The notes: generated by a model not told the origin, from the sequence alone. DNA of 64,000 nt from Bactericera cockerelli (GCA_024516035.1 CM044967.1:5326859-5390858); one strand, 5' to 3'; shown: positions 11,216 through 21,663, counted from the stretch's first letter. Translations and numbers: made by a program.

Positions 11216-11362
11216 ACCAACCTCAGTAGCTTGATCGGTAAGGCGGCGGACTAGTAACCTGGAGGTCGGTGGTTCAAGTCCCGGTTTCAGCGTAGGTTTA
11301 GTAAAGCGAGTTTGAGTTGTTGTGATATCACGAAAGTGATTAACACAAATATGATAACTTTT
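11216..11362 (+). mobile_element. SINE family B, near-consensus full copy
   Basis: tRNA-like head with A-box-like TAGCTTGATCGGTAAGGCGG and B box GGTTCAAGTCC, linker TTTCAGCGTAGGTTTAGTAA, body GTGATATCACGAAAGTGATT and end AACACAAATATGATAACTT. The first bases (AACCAACCTC; ACCGACCTC in other copies) are complementary to GAGGTCGGT just before the B box. Confidence 0.85.
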
Positions 11363-11519
11363 TTCATTTAAACAAGGTGTGTTTGAGCATTTACAAGTTA
11401 ATTTATTGCTTATTCGTTGGTAATTGTATGACAACAACGGCTTCCAGGTTACAAATCCACTGCCAGAAGAGTAAGGTATATTTACAAACGAATAGAACTT
11501 TACACATCAACTTAACATT

Positions 11520-11825
11520 GGAATGTGTACATTTTGGGCAAGTTTAATGCCCAAAAGGAATATATCCTCCTCAACTCTTGGGCCCAAATTAATGGAAAAT
11601 GTTAAAGTGGAGATTGTTAAAGTTTCCACCTTGATGGATCTGTGTTGGCAACACTGGAGTGTCCTCCAGTGTTGCAGATCGCAAAGTTGCCAACTCTCTC
11701 TGTCTTGTGCTCGTCTTGTCCATAGATGTCCAACTGTTCTTATGATTGGGTCCACCCATCTCGTGGCTGGTTTTCCTCTTCCTCTCTTTTTGTCTCTTGG
11801 GTACCACTTAACATTATACATCGTA
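11520..11825 (-). pseudogene. Decayed C-terminal end of a LINE reverse transcriptase
   Basis: In the frame read down from 11821, residues about 7-46 contain KKRGRGKPATRWVD, a gap, then W-x-R-R-AQDRESWQ. This is the usual C-terminal signature of non-LTR retrotransposon proteins (GRP.TRW.D ... W...AQDR..W). The stretch runs from about 11803 to 11684. A second minus frame over the same bases gives a KRKRKTSHEMGG variant, which suggests frameshift damage. No catalytic core is present, so this is a dead fragment. Confidence 0.65.
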
Positions 11826-12300
11826 TTTAATAATAATAAATTCTTTAGGTAGGTATATTTGTATAATTATAAGTAATGCTTTATTTAGACTGTCAGGGCC
11901 AGAGAGGTAGTCCCATTATGCCAACAATATACCTACAGGTAGTACAGGTTCTTTCGTACATAAATATCTAGGTATAAATCCTCGTTGATATATTATATAC
12001 CCAAAATATAAGTCCCCTCGAATAAAACCTCCTCTCGCAAAACGTACATTAGAAGATTCGCAAACATATACCGAAACTCCGAAAGTCAAACACAATACCT
12101 TTTATTGCCGTGTGTACTTTAGGTGTTTGCATAATTCCGACATAAAGATTTGCGTGCTTAAAAAAAACGCAAAACTCCCCAACCAAACAGACTCCCAAAG
12201 TTTGCTTAAACAAATGAAAATATTTTGTCTAAACATTTAGACTCCTTCGGATTGCGTTACACTTGTGTCTCTTAGGCGAACCCATACCGTACTTTTCATG
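11826..12300. other. AT-rich DNA, no feature recognised
   Basis: No frame or repeat match. Confidence 0.5.
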
Positions 12301-12350
12301 TGTACATCTAGTAGAACTTCTCACTTTTCTGTGTTGAGTTGTTGACTCAC
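12301..12350 (+). repeat. 40-nt dispersed motif, copy 7
   Basis: TGTACATCTAGTAGAACTTC then TCACTTTTCTGTGTTGAGTT; preserves the CATCTAGTA left flank seen in other good copies. Confidence 0.75.
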
Positions 12351-12547
12351 TAACTTGTATAAAAAGTAAAGGTTGTCAAAGAAGTTTTGCTCAAATTCAC
12401 CGAGTGTGTTCTTTTTAATTGTAATCTTGTCTTGTAATAATTAGCTTATTCAGCCCTTAAACTGGTGTAGTCTTTTTAAGCGTAATTAATAGACGTTTTT
12501 GTTAGACCTATTCATGGCATTACTTATGCATGGCATTGATAAAACTT

Positions 12548-12750
12548 CTGTCCCGGTAGCTCAGTGGTACTCTGTGAATCCAGGGATTCCAGAGGTCGCG
12601 GGTTCGAAACCCAGCCTGGACATGACAAGTTATCCTCCCATTTGGGATTTTTACCACATAATAAAAACGTCTTGGGCTTACTGCTGGAATAATGGGAGTT
12701 TCATGGTCCTGATCGGGCAGTATAAATAAGACGATATTATTATTATTATG
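12548..12750 (+). mobile_element. SINE family A
   Basis: Head TGTCCCGGTAGCTCAGTGGT with B box GGTTCGAAACC, closing CCTGGACATGACAAGTTATC, body with CATAATAAAAACGTCTTGGG, and tail CGGGCAGTATAAATAAG then GATATTATTATTATT. A short deletion follows the A box (compare 36465). Confidence 0.85.
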
Positions 12751-12968
12751 ATAATAGTAAAGTAATATTTTGAATTGTGAAGAATCTAGGTGTATCGAAT
12801 TTAGTCAGGCGGGAGCTTCTCTCTCTTACATTTTCGTTACACTTGTCTATTGTACTCAGGGGACTTTGGATTACTAATTTGGGATGTAGGGTGCAGAGGT
12901 TTGTAGTGTCTTGAGCATTGTAACTGATTCCAGAATCTTGTCTGGAGAACTGTAAACAGGGAGCAGAC

Positions 12969-13221
12969 CAGACGCGGTCGTTGAGAAAATAATTTGTGCT
13001 GCCTCATAAACCCAACTAAAATTGCATTCATAGAATCTTTCTTTCAGTATGTAAAGAGTTTGAGTTTGTTTACCATGCCAATCATAATAATTATGCCTTA
13101 ATTCTTCTAGAAATATGTAATAATTTTCATTGGGAACGAGCTAAGACTTGAGCAAATTCTCTCTACTTTTTGTGTTTGGGGGTGCTGCAGTTCCGTAGCT
13201 CCTTAGCACCGGCCGCGCCTG
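12969..13221 (+). mobile_element. hAT-like MITE, copy 1
   Basis: Same element as 54747-54995. The right terminus CACCGGCCGCGCCTG is intact; the left (CAGACGCGGTCGTTG) is mutated. Flanks GAGCAGAC (12961-12968) and AAACAGAC (13222-13229) match at 6 of 8 positions, consistent with a worn 8-bp target duplication. Only about 250 bp, with no transposase frame. Confidence 0.75.
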
Positions 13222-13267
13222 AAACAGACACCACTTGTTTGGATCTAGGACTGACTACAACTAGAGA

Positions 13268-13336
13268 CTAATAATAACAACAATAATGAACACTAATTTT
13301 TACTGCCCGATTAGGACAAATGAGGTAATGAGTCCC
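13268..13336 (-). mobile_element. SINE family A, tail fragment
   Basis: AATAATAACAACAATAAT, then TACTGCCCGATTAGGAC and TAATGAGTCCC, the reverse complement of the family A 3' end. Confidence 0.6.
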
Positions 13337-13355
13337 TTTATTTTAGCACTTGTTC

Positions 13356-13529
13356 TGTCCCGGTAGCTCAGTGGTTAAGAGGTCGCGGGTTCGCAACCCA
13401 GCGGGAACATTACAAGTTATCATTCCATCTGGGATTTTGACCACGTACTAAAAGGGCTTGGCTTACCGCTATAATAATGGGACTCATTATCCTTAATCGA
13501 GCAGTATAAGTATGGCGATATTATTATTG
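13356..13529 (+). mobile_element. SINE family A
   Basis: TGTCCCGGTAGCTCAGTGGT, then a deletion to GAGGTCGCGGGTTCGCAACCC, GCGGGAACATTACAAGTTAT, and tail GAGCAGTATAAGTATGGCG then (ATT)n. Lies 20 bp from the inverted tail fragment at 13268. Confidence 0.8.
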
Positions 13530-14087
13530 TTCTGGTGACGATTGAGCGAATAACGCTTTGAATTTTTTGAAACCTTCATTAACTTGAAGCAAAAAAAACT
13601 TATCTAGACATTATTTCTTTCTTTTTTAACCTTTAGAAAGAAGAAAAATATAAGTAAGATATAAAAATAATAAAATTCACCATGAACGCCAATTTTTTAT
13701 ACACTAGAAAAGTGTGGCGGTACAATTTTTCCTTCGCGAGGTAATTATAATACTTGGTGGTGTTCAATTTTTCTTCGGTTAAAGAAAATAATTAATATTG
13801 AGGGCGCGAATTATTCAGGGTACCTGAATAGAAGCTTTCTTTTCCTTTTTTCTGGCGAGAGCAAGTTTCTATGGTTAATTGGTTATTTTTTTTAGTATTC
13901 TTTCTTCAAAGTTGATTTAACACCAGAAGAAAGGTGTGAAAGGACGGGTATGACAGCCTTTAGATGCTTTTTAAGGTATGTTTGGAATGCCTTGGAAGTA
14001 TTTTTTTTTACCCTCATTTTTATTAGTATATTTTTTCCCCGAAAAAAAGAAAAGAGAATTTGAAAGAGGTAGAGTTGGAGCGAGAAA

Positions 14088-14090
<3 letters not shown>

Positions 14091-14164
<74 letters not shown>

Positions 14165-14193
14165 AGAGAGAGAGAAAGAGAGAGAAGAAAGAG
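14091..14193. repeat. Compound (TG)n(AG)n microsatellite
   Basis: About 20 TG units pass directly into about 15 AG units, then imperfect purine repeats. Confidence 0.9.
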
Positions 14194-14299
14194 TGTTAGA
14201 AAGACATATGGGGGAAAACTTTGTTCAGACGAAAATATTGAATAAAATCGTGTGAAGTGAGAGTGAGAGGGGTCTGTTGAGTGAGGAACTGTGAAGAAC

Positions 14300-14362
14300 A
14301 GGATCCTATGAGGATACCAGGTGCCCTCAGACTCGAGGGTCGTGAGTTCGGATCCGGACGAT
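14300..14362 (+). other. tRNA-like fragment
   Basis: CCAGGTGCCCTCAGACTCGA then GTGAGTTCGGATCCGGACG; a B-box-like GAGTTCGGATCC. No closed acceptor stem. Followed 25 bp later by a dispersed 40-nt motif. Confidence 0.35.
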
Positions 14363-14386
14363 GGCGATTTTTTTTCTCACTTAATA

Positions 14387-14420
14387 CAGTGAGTGAGAAG
14401 TTCTACCAGATAGATGTACA
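14387..14420 (-). repeat. 40-nt dispersed motif, copy 8
   Basis: CAGTGAGTGAGAAGTTCTAC then CAGATAGATGTACA; the left half of the core has diverged. Confidence 0.5.
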
Positions 14421-14858
14421 TGAGTATCAGAACTAGACAGCTGTTTCAACTCGTTTCACAATTTCAGTTTCATAGAACAAATGTTCATAGTAGTTTTTGA
14501 GAGTCATTTCTTAGAAGTGACTTTGAAACCGATGGGGCCATTTTGTCATTTTCGAGGGCATTTTTCCTTCTTCCAGTTCCCTCGGTGAAGTCTTTGATTT
14601 AAAATGATAAATAAATTTAAAATGAATATAAATAAAACTGAATCCCATTATCCGATTTTGCAGCATAATTTGGTCGAAATGGATGTACAAATCCTACTGG
14701 CGTCGACTATAAACTGTGTTAGAGATGTTTTAAGGTTATCTTTGGGTAGTTGCAAAGTGACTTGAGAAGATCTTCGAATTACCATTTAGTGAGAATTTTA
14801 ACTATTTCACAATAGTATATCTTCCAATTCACGATTCATTTAATCTAGTACACTTATC

Positions 14859-15100
14859 TGTCCCAGTTGCTCAGTGGTCAAGGCGTCGTTCTGCATCCAG
14901 AGGTCGCGGGTTCGAAATCTAGTCGGGACATGACAAGTTATCTTCCCATTTTGGATTTTGATCACATAACAATACATCTTGGGCTTGCTTACCTGAAGTA
15001 ATGAGACTTATTATTCCTCATTAGGGAAGTCGGGGACTTATTATTCTCCGACTACGACTCATTTGTCCTAGTCGGGCAGTATAAGGCGATACTATTATAT
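14859..15100 (+). mobile_element. SINE family A with internal duplication
   Basis: TGTCCCAGTTGCTCAGTGGT, GGTTCGAAATC and GTCGGGACATGACAAGTTAT, then a body in which the GACTTATTATTC block is repeated, ending GTCGGGCAGTATAAGGCG. First element of the nest running to 16187. Confidence 0.8.
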
Positions 15101-15317
15101 CCGGCCCTACCCAGGCTGGGTGAGGTTAATGTGGGTAGCAGGTATGATTCCCAGCGAATGGAGGGTAAAACCCCCGTCGTGACTAACTCAAATCAGTACG
15201 TTAAAACCAAATAGAATCAATGGACATGAAAGGAGCCTAGGCATTGGATTTGGGCGTCCATATAATCCTTTCATCACCGTGATATAGTGCCTATCTCACG
15301 GACACGGAATTATTATG
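15101..15317 (+). mobile_element. SINE family C, 3' body fragment
   Basis: CCGGCCCTACCCAGGCTGGG, GAGGTTAATGTGGGTAGCAG and GAATGGAGGGTAAAACCCCC match 28519-28585. It then diverges into AAGGAGCC...GGGCGTCC, which also occurs near 23065. Confidence 0.75.
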
Positions 15318-15318
15318 T

Positions 15319-15489
15319 CTATCCCGGTAGCTCAGTGGTAAAGGCGGCACTCTGTGAATTCAGAGGTTTCAGAGGTCGTGGGTTCGAAACCCAGCCGGGA
15401 CATGACAAGTTATCCTCCCATGCTGGAATAATGGGACTTTAATAGTCCTTATCGGGCAGTATAAATAAGGCGATATTACTATTATTATC
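15319..15489 (+). mobile_element. SINE family A, internally deleted
   Basis: ATCCCGGTAGCTCAGTGGTA, GGTTCGAAACC and CAGCCGGGACATGACAAGTT. About 40 bp of body is missing before TGCTGGAATAATGGGACTTT and the GATATTACTATTATT tail. Confidence 0.85.
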
Positions 15490-15914
15490 AGGTGAGATTT
15501 CGTGTGAACCACCCTGTATCAAGTGTGTGTATTAAAAACGAGAGGGTTGAAATTTCAAAAATTATTAAAACAAAAGCCTGATGAAAAAGAATAGAAAGAA
15601 AGCATAAGAAGCAGGGGGGAGCTTCTTTTCTGAATAGAAAATTATAATGATTCGAACGCCTTTGCATAATACTTCTACTGCTGTTTATGACGACGGGTTA
15701 TGATAGCTGTAGTAATAATTATAATTATTATAGTAATTGCAAGCAGTACCACGGGACAAGGGATGTGTACGTGTGTGTGATATGTACGACACCAGACATA
15801 GTGGCGACGGACGGAGGGAATACTTTTTCTTGTATTCAAGAGATGACATAAGTTACTTCTTCTTACTCTCTATTATCTATATTTCTATAAGGTATAAAAA
15901 GTCTATAAGGTACA
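15490..15914. other. AT-rich DNA, no feature recognised
   Basis: A 64-codon frame at 15737 has no motif. Confidence 0.45.
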
Positions 15915-16200
15915 CAGCCTCCGTGGCGTAACGGTTGTGACTACTGCTCGTAGTCTAGAGATCCCCGGTCGGAGCAGATTTTTCACATAGAAAATTCTAT
16001 CTAACCTAAGCAAGGCTTTTTTTATGTACCTATATAATCTTAAGAATATTAAATGTATTTACAAAATGTCTGTTTAAATTTGAAAATAAACAAGACCTTG
16101 TTTAGACTTCTGGAGTAAAGGGACTTTTTAGGCTCACCTTGGCAGTATAAACAAGGTAATTTCTATTCTATTCCCTCCGTACATGTGAGGCTGGCATTTC
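15915..16200 (+). mobile_element. SINE family C interrupted by a family-A-like tail
   Basis: The head CAGCCTCCGTGGCGTAACGG runs to about 15999 and resumes at about 16178 with ACATGTGAGGCTGGCATTTCC, joined contiguously in the copy at 28394. The insert ends in GGGACTTTTTAGG...GGCAGTATAAACAAGG, a diverged family A 3' end. Confidence 0.65.
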
Positions 16201-16284
16201 CGGTTGCTCGTACAGCATCTCAAAATGTTAGAATTTGATATGTAATATGTAGAGCTAGGAAGGGCAAATATTTTCTCCGCAACC

Positions 16285-16300
16285 CCCCCCCCCTTCTCTC
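16285..16300. repeat. Poly(C) run
   Basis: A homopolymer C run of about 11 bases, rare in this window. Confidence 0.7.
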
Positions 16301-16423
16301 CGGCACTGTGGGCCTAGTTTTTTTTTCAAGAAGTCTACCAACACTTTCAACCCCTGCTTAAGGAGCTCGCTAGGGAAAAATATACTGCACTGCACTTTTT
16401 TTGCATACCGGTTCTTATTGTCA

Positions 16424-16620
16424 TTTCTCTCTCTCTCTTACTCTCTCGCTCTTTCTCTCTCTGTCATACACCCCTCGCTCAGTCTTCAGGGAACAAATAT
16501 TCTTCTTCCTCGATTTCTCTCTCTCTCTCTCTACTACAACTACTTTTGCCTGCTCTTTTTTTGAAAAGAGAGGAGGAGAAAGAGAGAAAAAAAGAAGAGT
16601 GAGAGGAAAGAGATAAGACA
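16424..16620. repeat. CT tract facing a GA tract
   Basis: CT-rich DNA from 16424 to 16533, then GA-rich DNA from 16562 to 16615. Opposed pyrimidine and purine blocks could pair as an imperfect stem. The long frames on both strands here are by-products. Confidence 0.75.
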
Positions 16621-16737
16621 GATTGAGATATGAATATGTAAAAAAGTAAGAAGAAATAATTCACATGAGAAAAAAAAGAACTTGCAGAGAGAAAAAAAGT
16701 TGCGAGTGCAAAAAAAATCATAAGAGAAGAAAACACC

Positions 16738-16850
16738 ATTTTTCGCAATGTTTCCAGCCCGATTTGCATGGAAATGCGTACGATAAGATTTCCGCCTGTC
16801 GCCATTTAACGCTTCAGCCGTTCGGAATCCAGGCTTTCAGCCTTTGAATG
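16738..16850. other. Unique CpG-bearing block with octamer-like motif
   Basis: GATTTGCATGGAAATGCGTA contains the POU octamer ATTTGCAT. It sits in roughly 110 bp of balanced composition between simple repeats. Only a conjecture as a conserved regulatory element. Confidence 0.2.
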
Positions 16851-17244
16851 GAGACACACAGAGAGAGAGAGTTAGAGATTTGATACTGAATGGTATCTTC
16901 TTAGCAGTGTAAAGAGATTGAATAAAAATTGCTAAAAGTTAATGGGGAGTGGAGGAAAACTATGAATCAAAATACATACAAACTCTATTTCGTCATACAG
17001 GCCGTCTGGCCCGTTACTCTTGACGAGAGCTCGCCTCCCGGCGAGCTTGATATATGAGCGTGTTGATAAATAATTTAACGTTTTTGGTGAGTATATCTGT
17101 ACTTAGTTTTCTTACAAAACTAACAAACCGTATCTTGACTAGTCTCTATTAGATGCTGAAGAATTAATGTAGATTCCATATTGGTCAGTTAATTTCGAGT
17201 TAAAGTTTCTCTATCTTCAATATTATGGTTTATTTTTATTTTAA
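16851..17244. other. AT-rich DNA, no gene
   Basis: A short (GA)n run at 16859-16872 and an imperfect palindrome GAGCTCGCCTCCCGGCGAGCT at 17027-17047 are the only structures noticed. Confidence 0.45.
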
Positions 17245-17407
17245 TCATCATCATAGGGTGGCGTCATCGTGAAAGATGGTAGCCAGACAGTGGAGGAATG
17301 ACTCAGCACTTCTACCTCTGTTTTTACAAGGAGGATAAAAATTGACAAGGGCACCCAGAACCAATCCAATGCTGGTCTACTCCCTGTTAGTCCCCCAGCC
17401 AGACTTG
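17245..17407 (-). mobile_element. Family I repeat (GAT-tailed retroposon end)
   Basis: Read on the minus strand it starts AGTCTGGCTGGGGGACTAAC and ends GCCACCCTATGATGATGATT. Matches 36141-36310 and 59016-59218. The terminal GAT run suggests mobilisation by an RTE-type LINE. No tRNA-like head was seen. Confidence 0.75.
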
Positions 17408-18316
17408 CGTTCATCACACAACTTTATTTATTAATTTTATATATTACTCTTAATTAATTTTACCATATCTTTATCTCTACATGTTTGTTCGGTTAAAAAT
17501 TCTTTGGGCTCATTCTAAAGTTCAATTTACCAGGGTCTCTCATCAATAATTCACCCACTCTTCAGTACTCTCCCTCGAGTGGTTAATTCACTCAAGTGAC
17601 CCACTATTCACAACCAGAACTGCAGGACGTCCCATCACGCCGACAATTCCCACTACTCTTATTATTATTACTCTACTGCCTATTATCATTATTATTTGGT
17701 TATACTTAAAACTATTATTATTATTATTACTCTACTGAACTGCCTAAAAGTTTTCTACTTGACTCCTCGCAGTACACAATTCTATACTTAACCATCAATC
17801 ACGCCCCACATAGAGCCACTTGAAGCGACTCTTGAGAATCGGTTCACACCAACGAGTCATTTCCAATCATAATAATCATGATTTGTCCTTGTAATTGCTT
17901 CTATCAATTATTTCATCAATAGTAATGACAAGGAATAATTCCTTATTAACAGGAATAAATTCAATATTTCATCATCATTATAATTAAACATAAAATTAAT
18001 TAGTTATATGTGTTAAGTACTTCAATACAGTTTTATTTATTTGTATTATTATTTTATTAGGTTTAGAGTTGCCAACTCTTTAAAGTAAGGGATCCTTCTT
18101 TCCTATTTTATACACGAAGAAGTTCTGTTACTAACATTACCATTTATTGAGAATTTTAAAAAATTCAATCGCCGTTTATTATCAAATTAGTCTTAGGACA
18201 GTCAAAATCTTTTGACCATTACTATGGGCTTTAATGTGAAGAAAAACAGGGTACACCACACTGCTGCAGTATTGCATTTGACTCCCGTCGAAATGGACGA
18301 AGCTACACAATGATTA
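17408..18316. other. AT-rich DNA with scattered TTATTA runs
   Basis: TTATTATTA microsatellite-like patches at 17660-17720. No frame or known repeat. Confidence 0.45.
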
Positions 18317-18420
18317 TGAGAGGTAAATTGAACCTAGAAATTGTTCTCTTATATCCAAGTTTCTCTCATATCCAGTAGTTCTCTTATATCCAGTAGGTCT
18401 CCTATATCCCAGGTTCGCCC
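18317..18420 (+). repeat. Family F repeat (CTCTTATATCCAG)
   Basis: AACCTAGAAATTGTTCTCTT, then ATATCCAAGTTTCTCTC and two further TCT-C-TATATCCAG units; same family as 28797, 40087 and 40735. Confidence 0.7.
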
Positions 18421-18584
18421 GAAATACTTAATCAAAACGATTATTACAAAATACTAATATTATTGTAGGCTTGTACCAGGGATGGGGGTAGATGAACCCT
18501 CTATTGTTTTATTTTCTATTATCAATAACCCCCACTCCGTCTTTCTCAAAGGGAACTTTTCACATCTCATTTTATCGCCATTCA

Positions 18585-18780
18585 CACTCTGTTTCACTCT
18601 GTTTCCCTCTCTGTCTCTTTCCAATCTCTGTTTCTTTCTTCTCTGTCTCTTTCAAATCCCTGTTTCTTTCTTCTCTGTCTCTTTCAAATCCGTGTTTCTC
18701 TCTATCTCCCTGTCTCTTTCCAATCCCTGTTTCTCTCTATCTTTTTCCAATCCCTGTTTCTCGCTATCTCGCTCTCCCTG
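18585..18780. repeat. ~34-bp CT-rich minisatellite
   Basis: Units CTGTCTCTTTCCAATC and CCTGTTTCTTTCTTCT repeat five to six times. The CFSLS frames across it are not genes. Confidence 0.8.
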
Positions 18781-19094
18781 TTCCATCCTTTTCTAATTCT
18801 ACTTCTCGCTTTCTCTCAAAATCAGTTTTTTGCTGTCCTAGTAAAATTGAGCTACCGACGTCGTATCTATGTAGGTAGTGATGGTAGTATAGCTAATAAT
18901 ATCACGTTATTGTCATCGATCTAAACATACTCGTCCGTAATAAATTGATAGAACTTTAGAGTATACAAAACATGTATAGTTTATAATATAATATTTATCA
19001 TCAGAATTATGTACTGACGAAAAACGGGCCCATGTCATAAATCACGCGCTATCTGGCACACTGCTATCGAATTCAATGACACGACAATCATTCT

Positions 19095-19114
19095 CATATT
19101 TTACTCTTTCTTAT

Positions 19115-19170
<56 letters not shown>

Positions 19171-19600
19171 TCTATTCTATTTATCTCCCATTCCTCTATC
19201 TCTCTTTCTATTCTCTCTCTATGTTATCAATCTCCCTTTTCTTTTTATCTCTCTCCTTCCTGTTTCTTTTCCAACATACTACTTCTCCCTCTCTCTTCTT
19301 TTCTTTCTATTTCTCTCCCTTCTCCCTTTTTCTCCCTCTCTGTTTCTGTCCCTTCCTCTTGATTATCATCTCTCTCTCTTTCCATTCCTCTTGCTTATTC
19401 TCTCTCTCTCTCCCTCTCTCTTGCTTATCCTCTCTCTCTCTATCTCCAATCCCTCTCTATCTCCAATCCCTCTTACACTTATTTACTTCCGAATCCACTT
19501 CCCCTCTCATTTCCCTTCTCACTTGGCTCTCCTTTCCCTCTTTCTCTCCCCTTTCTCCTTCTCTCCACCTCCCCATCCCTCCCTCGTATTTCAAAGGGTC
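19095..19600. repeat. 500-bp polypyrimidine tract with pure (CT)n core
   Basis: Perfect (CT)n of about 50 bp at 19117-19168, then imperfect CT to 19600. The 189-codon Ser/Leu/Phe frame is an artefact of composition. Confidence 0.9.
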
Positions 19601-20615
19601 AGTTTCCCTGTCGTATTAATTATGGGGCTGACAGCCCCGCAATGAATAACGGCGTTGCCCTACCCCGGCCGAAAAAATCTTTTCATCGTCCGCACTCTCT
19701 CTCTCTCTCTCTTTCCTAACGTCGAGAAAATTATTTAACCACGTGAAAACACGATATATAATTGATAATTAATGCCACGAAGTGATTGATAATTAATTCC
19801 GTGAATTAATTCCACAGCGGAAAGCTTTTCTAGGGCGTTTCGACGGCATACGTACGAGGTAGGCGCTGAACAAGGTACTAACTTTTAATTAGGCTTGGAA
19901 AATCCGTGCGTTCTGCTTTCAGCAAGGGGAGCGAGTGTGTGATTAATAGGAAATGGTTGAGCCAGCACCGGTGTAATAAATTTGTAAATTAATATTTTTG
20001 TTTGAGACTTATAATAGGTTATTATATTACCCACTAGCTGTAACCACATGGTAATCAGGGTATGGTGGGTGAATTTTCTTTCCTGAAATAACCTAGCCTA
20101 GTCATTTCTTATTTGAATTATTTTTTCATATAAGAAATGTTTTGTAATTAATTTATACATATTTATATGTATATCCATCCTCGATAAATTTATACTTATT
20201 ACTACAAAATGGTGTTACATAAATAAGTATAAATATATAATTACTATATTATTTACAATTAAAAAATATATATATATATAATAATGATGGTCATGACTTC
20301 GAAAATTAAGAAGTATGTAGTGTTGGGATAGAAATTAAATTATCCAAGAGTCTCAAGTGGTCCATTGTGAGCCAGGATGCCACCAGGGTAGACAAATCTC
20401 CTCTTCATAGAGAATGAATGGGGATAGACAAAGCAGATAAACTTTCAAGTGACTCTTCTACAAACAGCTTCTACTTACTATTATTTTTAAATGTTAAATT
20501 AAACAGGGTTTAATCAGAGATAAATAATAATATTAATGTTATCATTTTATGTATAGTTGAAAAATTGCGTTCTGTCGGAAAAATTGTAAGGCCAAAACCT
20601 TATTCTAGAAAGCAC
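19601..20615. other. Unique DNA, GC-richer at its start
   Basis: 19620-19680 has GGGGCTGACAGCCCCGC, a hairpin-forming palindrome (GGGGCT/AGCCCC). AT-rich afterwards, with a (TA)n run near 20265-20280. No gene. Confidence 0.4.
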
Positions 20616-20745
20616 TTTTCAGTGTCAAAATCCCTAAATATGCCTTTTCATCGTCAAATTTCGTTAAAAGAACCCAATCAGAAGTGTTGTTTGCCCAAAT
20701 ATCGCAATTAAAATACTATTGAAAAGGAGATTTGGGGATCATGAG
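20616..20745. mobile_element. TIR element family J, copy 1
   Basis: Begins TCAAAATCCCTAAATATGCC and ends GAAAAGGAGATTTGGGGATC, an imperfect inverted repeat. The centre AACCCAATCAGAAGTG matches, inverted, CTCTGATTGGGTT in the copy at 37046. It ends about 45 bp upstream of the pyrimidine tract of recursive site 2. Confidence 0.6.
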
Positions 20746-20789
20746 AGTGAGAAAGCTTTTTGGACCGAGACAAAATGTATATTTTTTGT

Positions 20790-20850
20790 AGTGTTAATTT
20801 TATTTTACTTATATTTTCTCATTTGTTTATTTTGTTTCAGGTAAGTGTCA
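20790..20850 (+). promoter_or_regulatory. Recursive splice site 2 (zero-length exon junction)
   Basis: ATTTTGTTTCAG ends at 20840 and GTAAGTGTCA starts at 20841. The roughly 45 nt upstream are strongly T-rich, with possible branch points (GTTAAT, TACTTAT) further up. It lies 18.3 kb from site 1 and 12.3 kb from site 3. No SINE or microsatellite covers it. Confidence 0.65.
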
Positions 20851-21160
20851 CTAGCTAGTTTTAGGGATCTTTAAATCACATCAGATGAACTCGTGAGTAT
20901 AATCAATAAAAAATGTATTACATATTATTACCATTAAAAAGTACAACACTACTTATAAAGGAGCACGCAAAAGACAAAAACATTTATATATAATAAACAT
21001 TATTATTATTTAAACTACATATTTGTCATAACTAGAAACTCACAAATTTATATGTGTTACAAATGATTATAACCATTTTTGGTAAATCAAAATTTAGGAT
21101 TTCAGAACTGTAATTTCAGAAGAGTTTTCATATCATGTACCTAAATATGATGCTGGCTAT

Positions 21161-21204
21161 ATCCAGCCCCACCTAAGCCAGTTGAGGTTAATGTGGGTAG
21201 TTTC
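21161..21204 (+). mobile_element. SINE family C body fragment
   Basis: CCAGCCCCACCTAAGCCAGT then GAGGTTAATGTGGGTAG. It abuts a dispersed 40-nt motif directly. Confidence 0.5.
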
Positions 21205-21230
21205 TCACTTTTCTGTTTCTACTGAATAAC
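21200..21230 (+). repeat. 40-nt dispersed motif, copy 9
   Basis: TTTCTCACTTTTCTGTTTCT then ACTGAATAAC; the left flank is replaced by the SINE C fragment. Confidence 0.65.
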
Positions 21231-21280
21231 TGGTACCTACCCTGTATATAGTGTATATTGTAGATACTTGGTTTTAACAG

Positions 21281-21466
21281 GACCACACCAAAGCTGAAGA
21301 AGAAATAGGAAAAGATGCTGATTTTAATGATGCTATTGATGTTATGGAACTTGTTAGTGATGTTCATAATGAAAAGAAGAAGAGGACTGATTTAAATGAT
21401 TTTTTTTTCTCCTATTTAAAAAATAAACCTCACCAAAAACACTTGATAAGATATAATAGAGTTTGA
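21281..21466 (+). other. Possible cryptic exon or relic coding segment
   Basis: TTGGTTTTAACAG ending at 21280 resembles a weak 3' splice site. The next 61 codons are open to TGA (21464-21466), with protein-like acidic and charged content: about 35 residues with EEEIGKDADFNDAIDVMEL, then a KKKR run. In-frame TAA directly upstream blocks read-through, so translation would require splicing. A possible 5' splice site (CG|GTAAGC) is at 21525, past the stop, so an included exon would be terminal or non-productive. No family recognised. It could equally be a transposon ORF relic. Confidence 0.25.
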
Positions 21467-21638
21467 ACACAATGCGTCCTTTATGATGTAAATGCACAGG
21501 CCATTGTTTTCCAGCACCTACTCGGTAAGCTTCTCTCGTGTGTTTGTACTTGAAGTTATTTGTGTCTACCATGGACCACATTCATACCTACAAGTTTGGT
21601 GGACGAATTAGGTGAGAACTTTTGCTTGGTGAATGGAG

Positions 21639-21663
21639 TGAGAGAGAGAGAGAGAGAGAGAGT
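21639..21663. repeat. (GA)n microsatellite
   Basis: About 12 GA units. Confidence 0.9.

Noticed and set aside
13960..13985. TTTTTAAG|GTATGT as a recursive site
   Set aside because: Tract too short and AAG is a poor acceptor; the GTATGT near 5832 is rejected for the same reason.
13978..14199. 73-codon ORF ending in Val-Cys and Arg-Glu runs
   Set aside because: Translation of the (TG)n(AG)n microsatellite.
14980..14995. CAG|GTAAGC on the minus strand
   Set aside because: Lies in a family A SINE body and comes from a SINE-specific change; no pyrimidine tract.
19076..19645. 189-codon plus-strand ORF, longest in the window
   Set aside because: Lies wholly in a CT tract; composition alone keeps the frame open.
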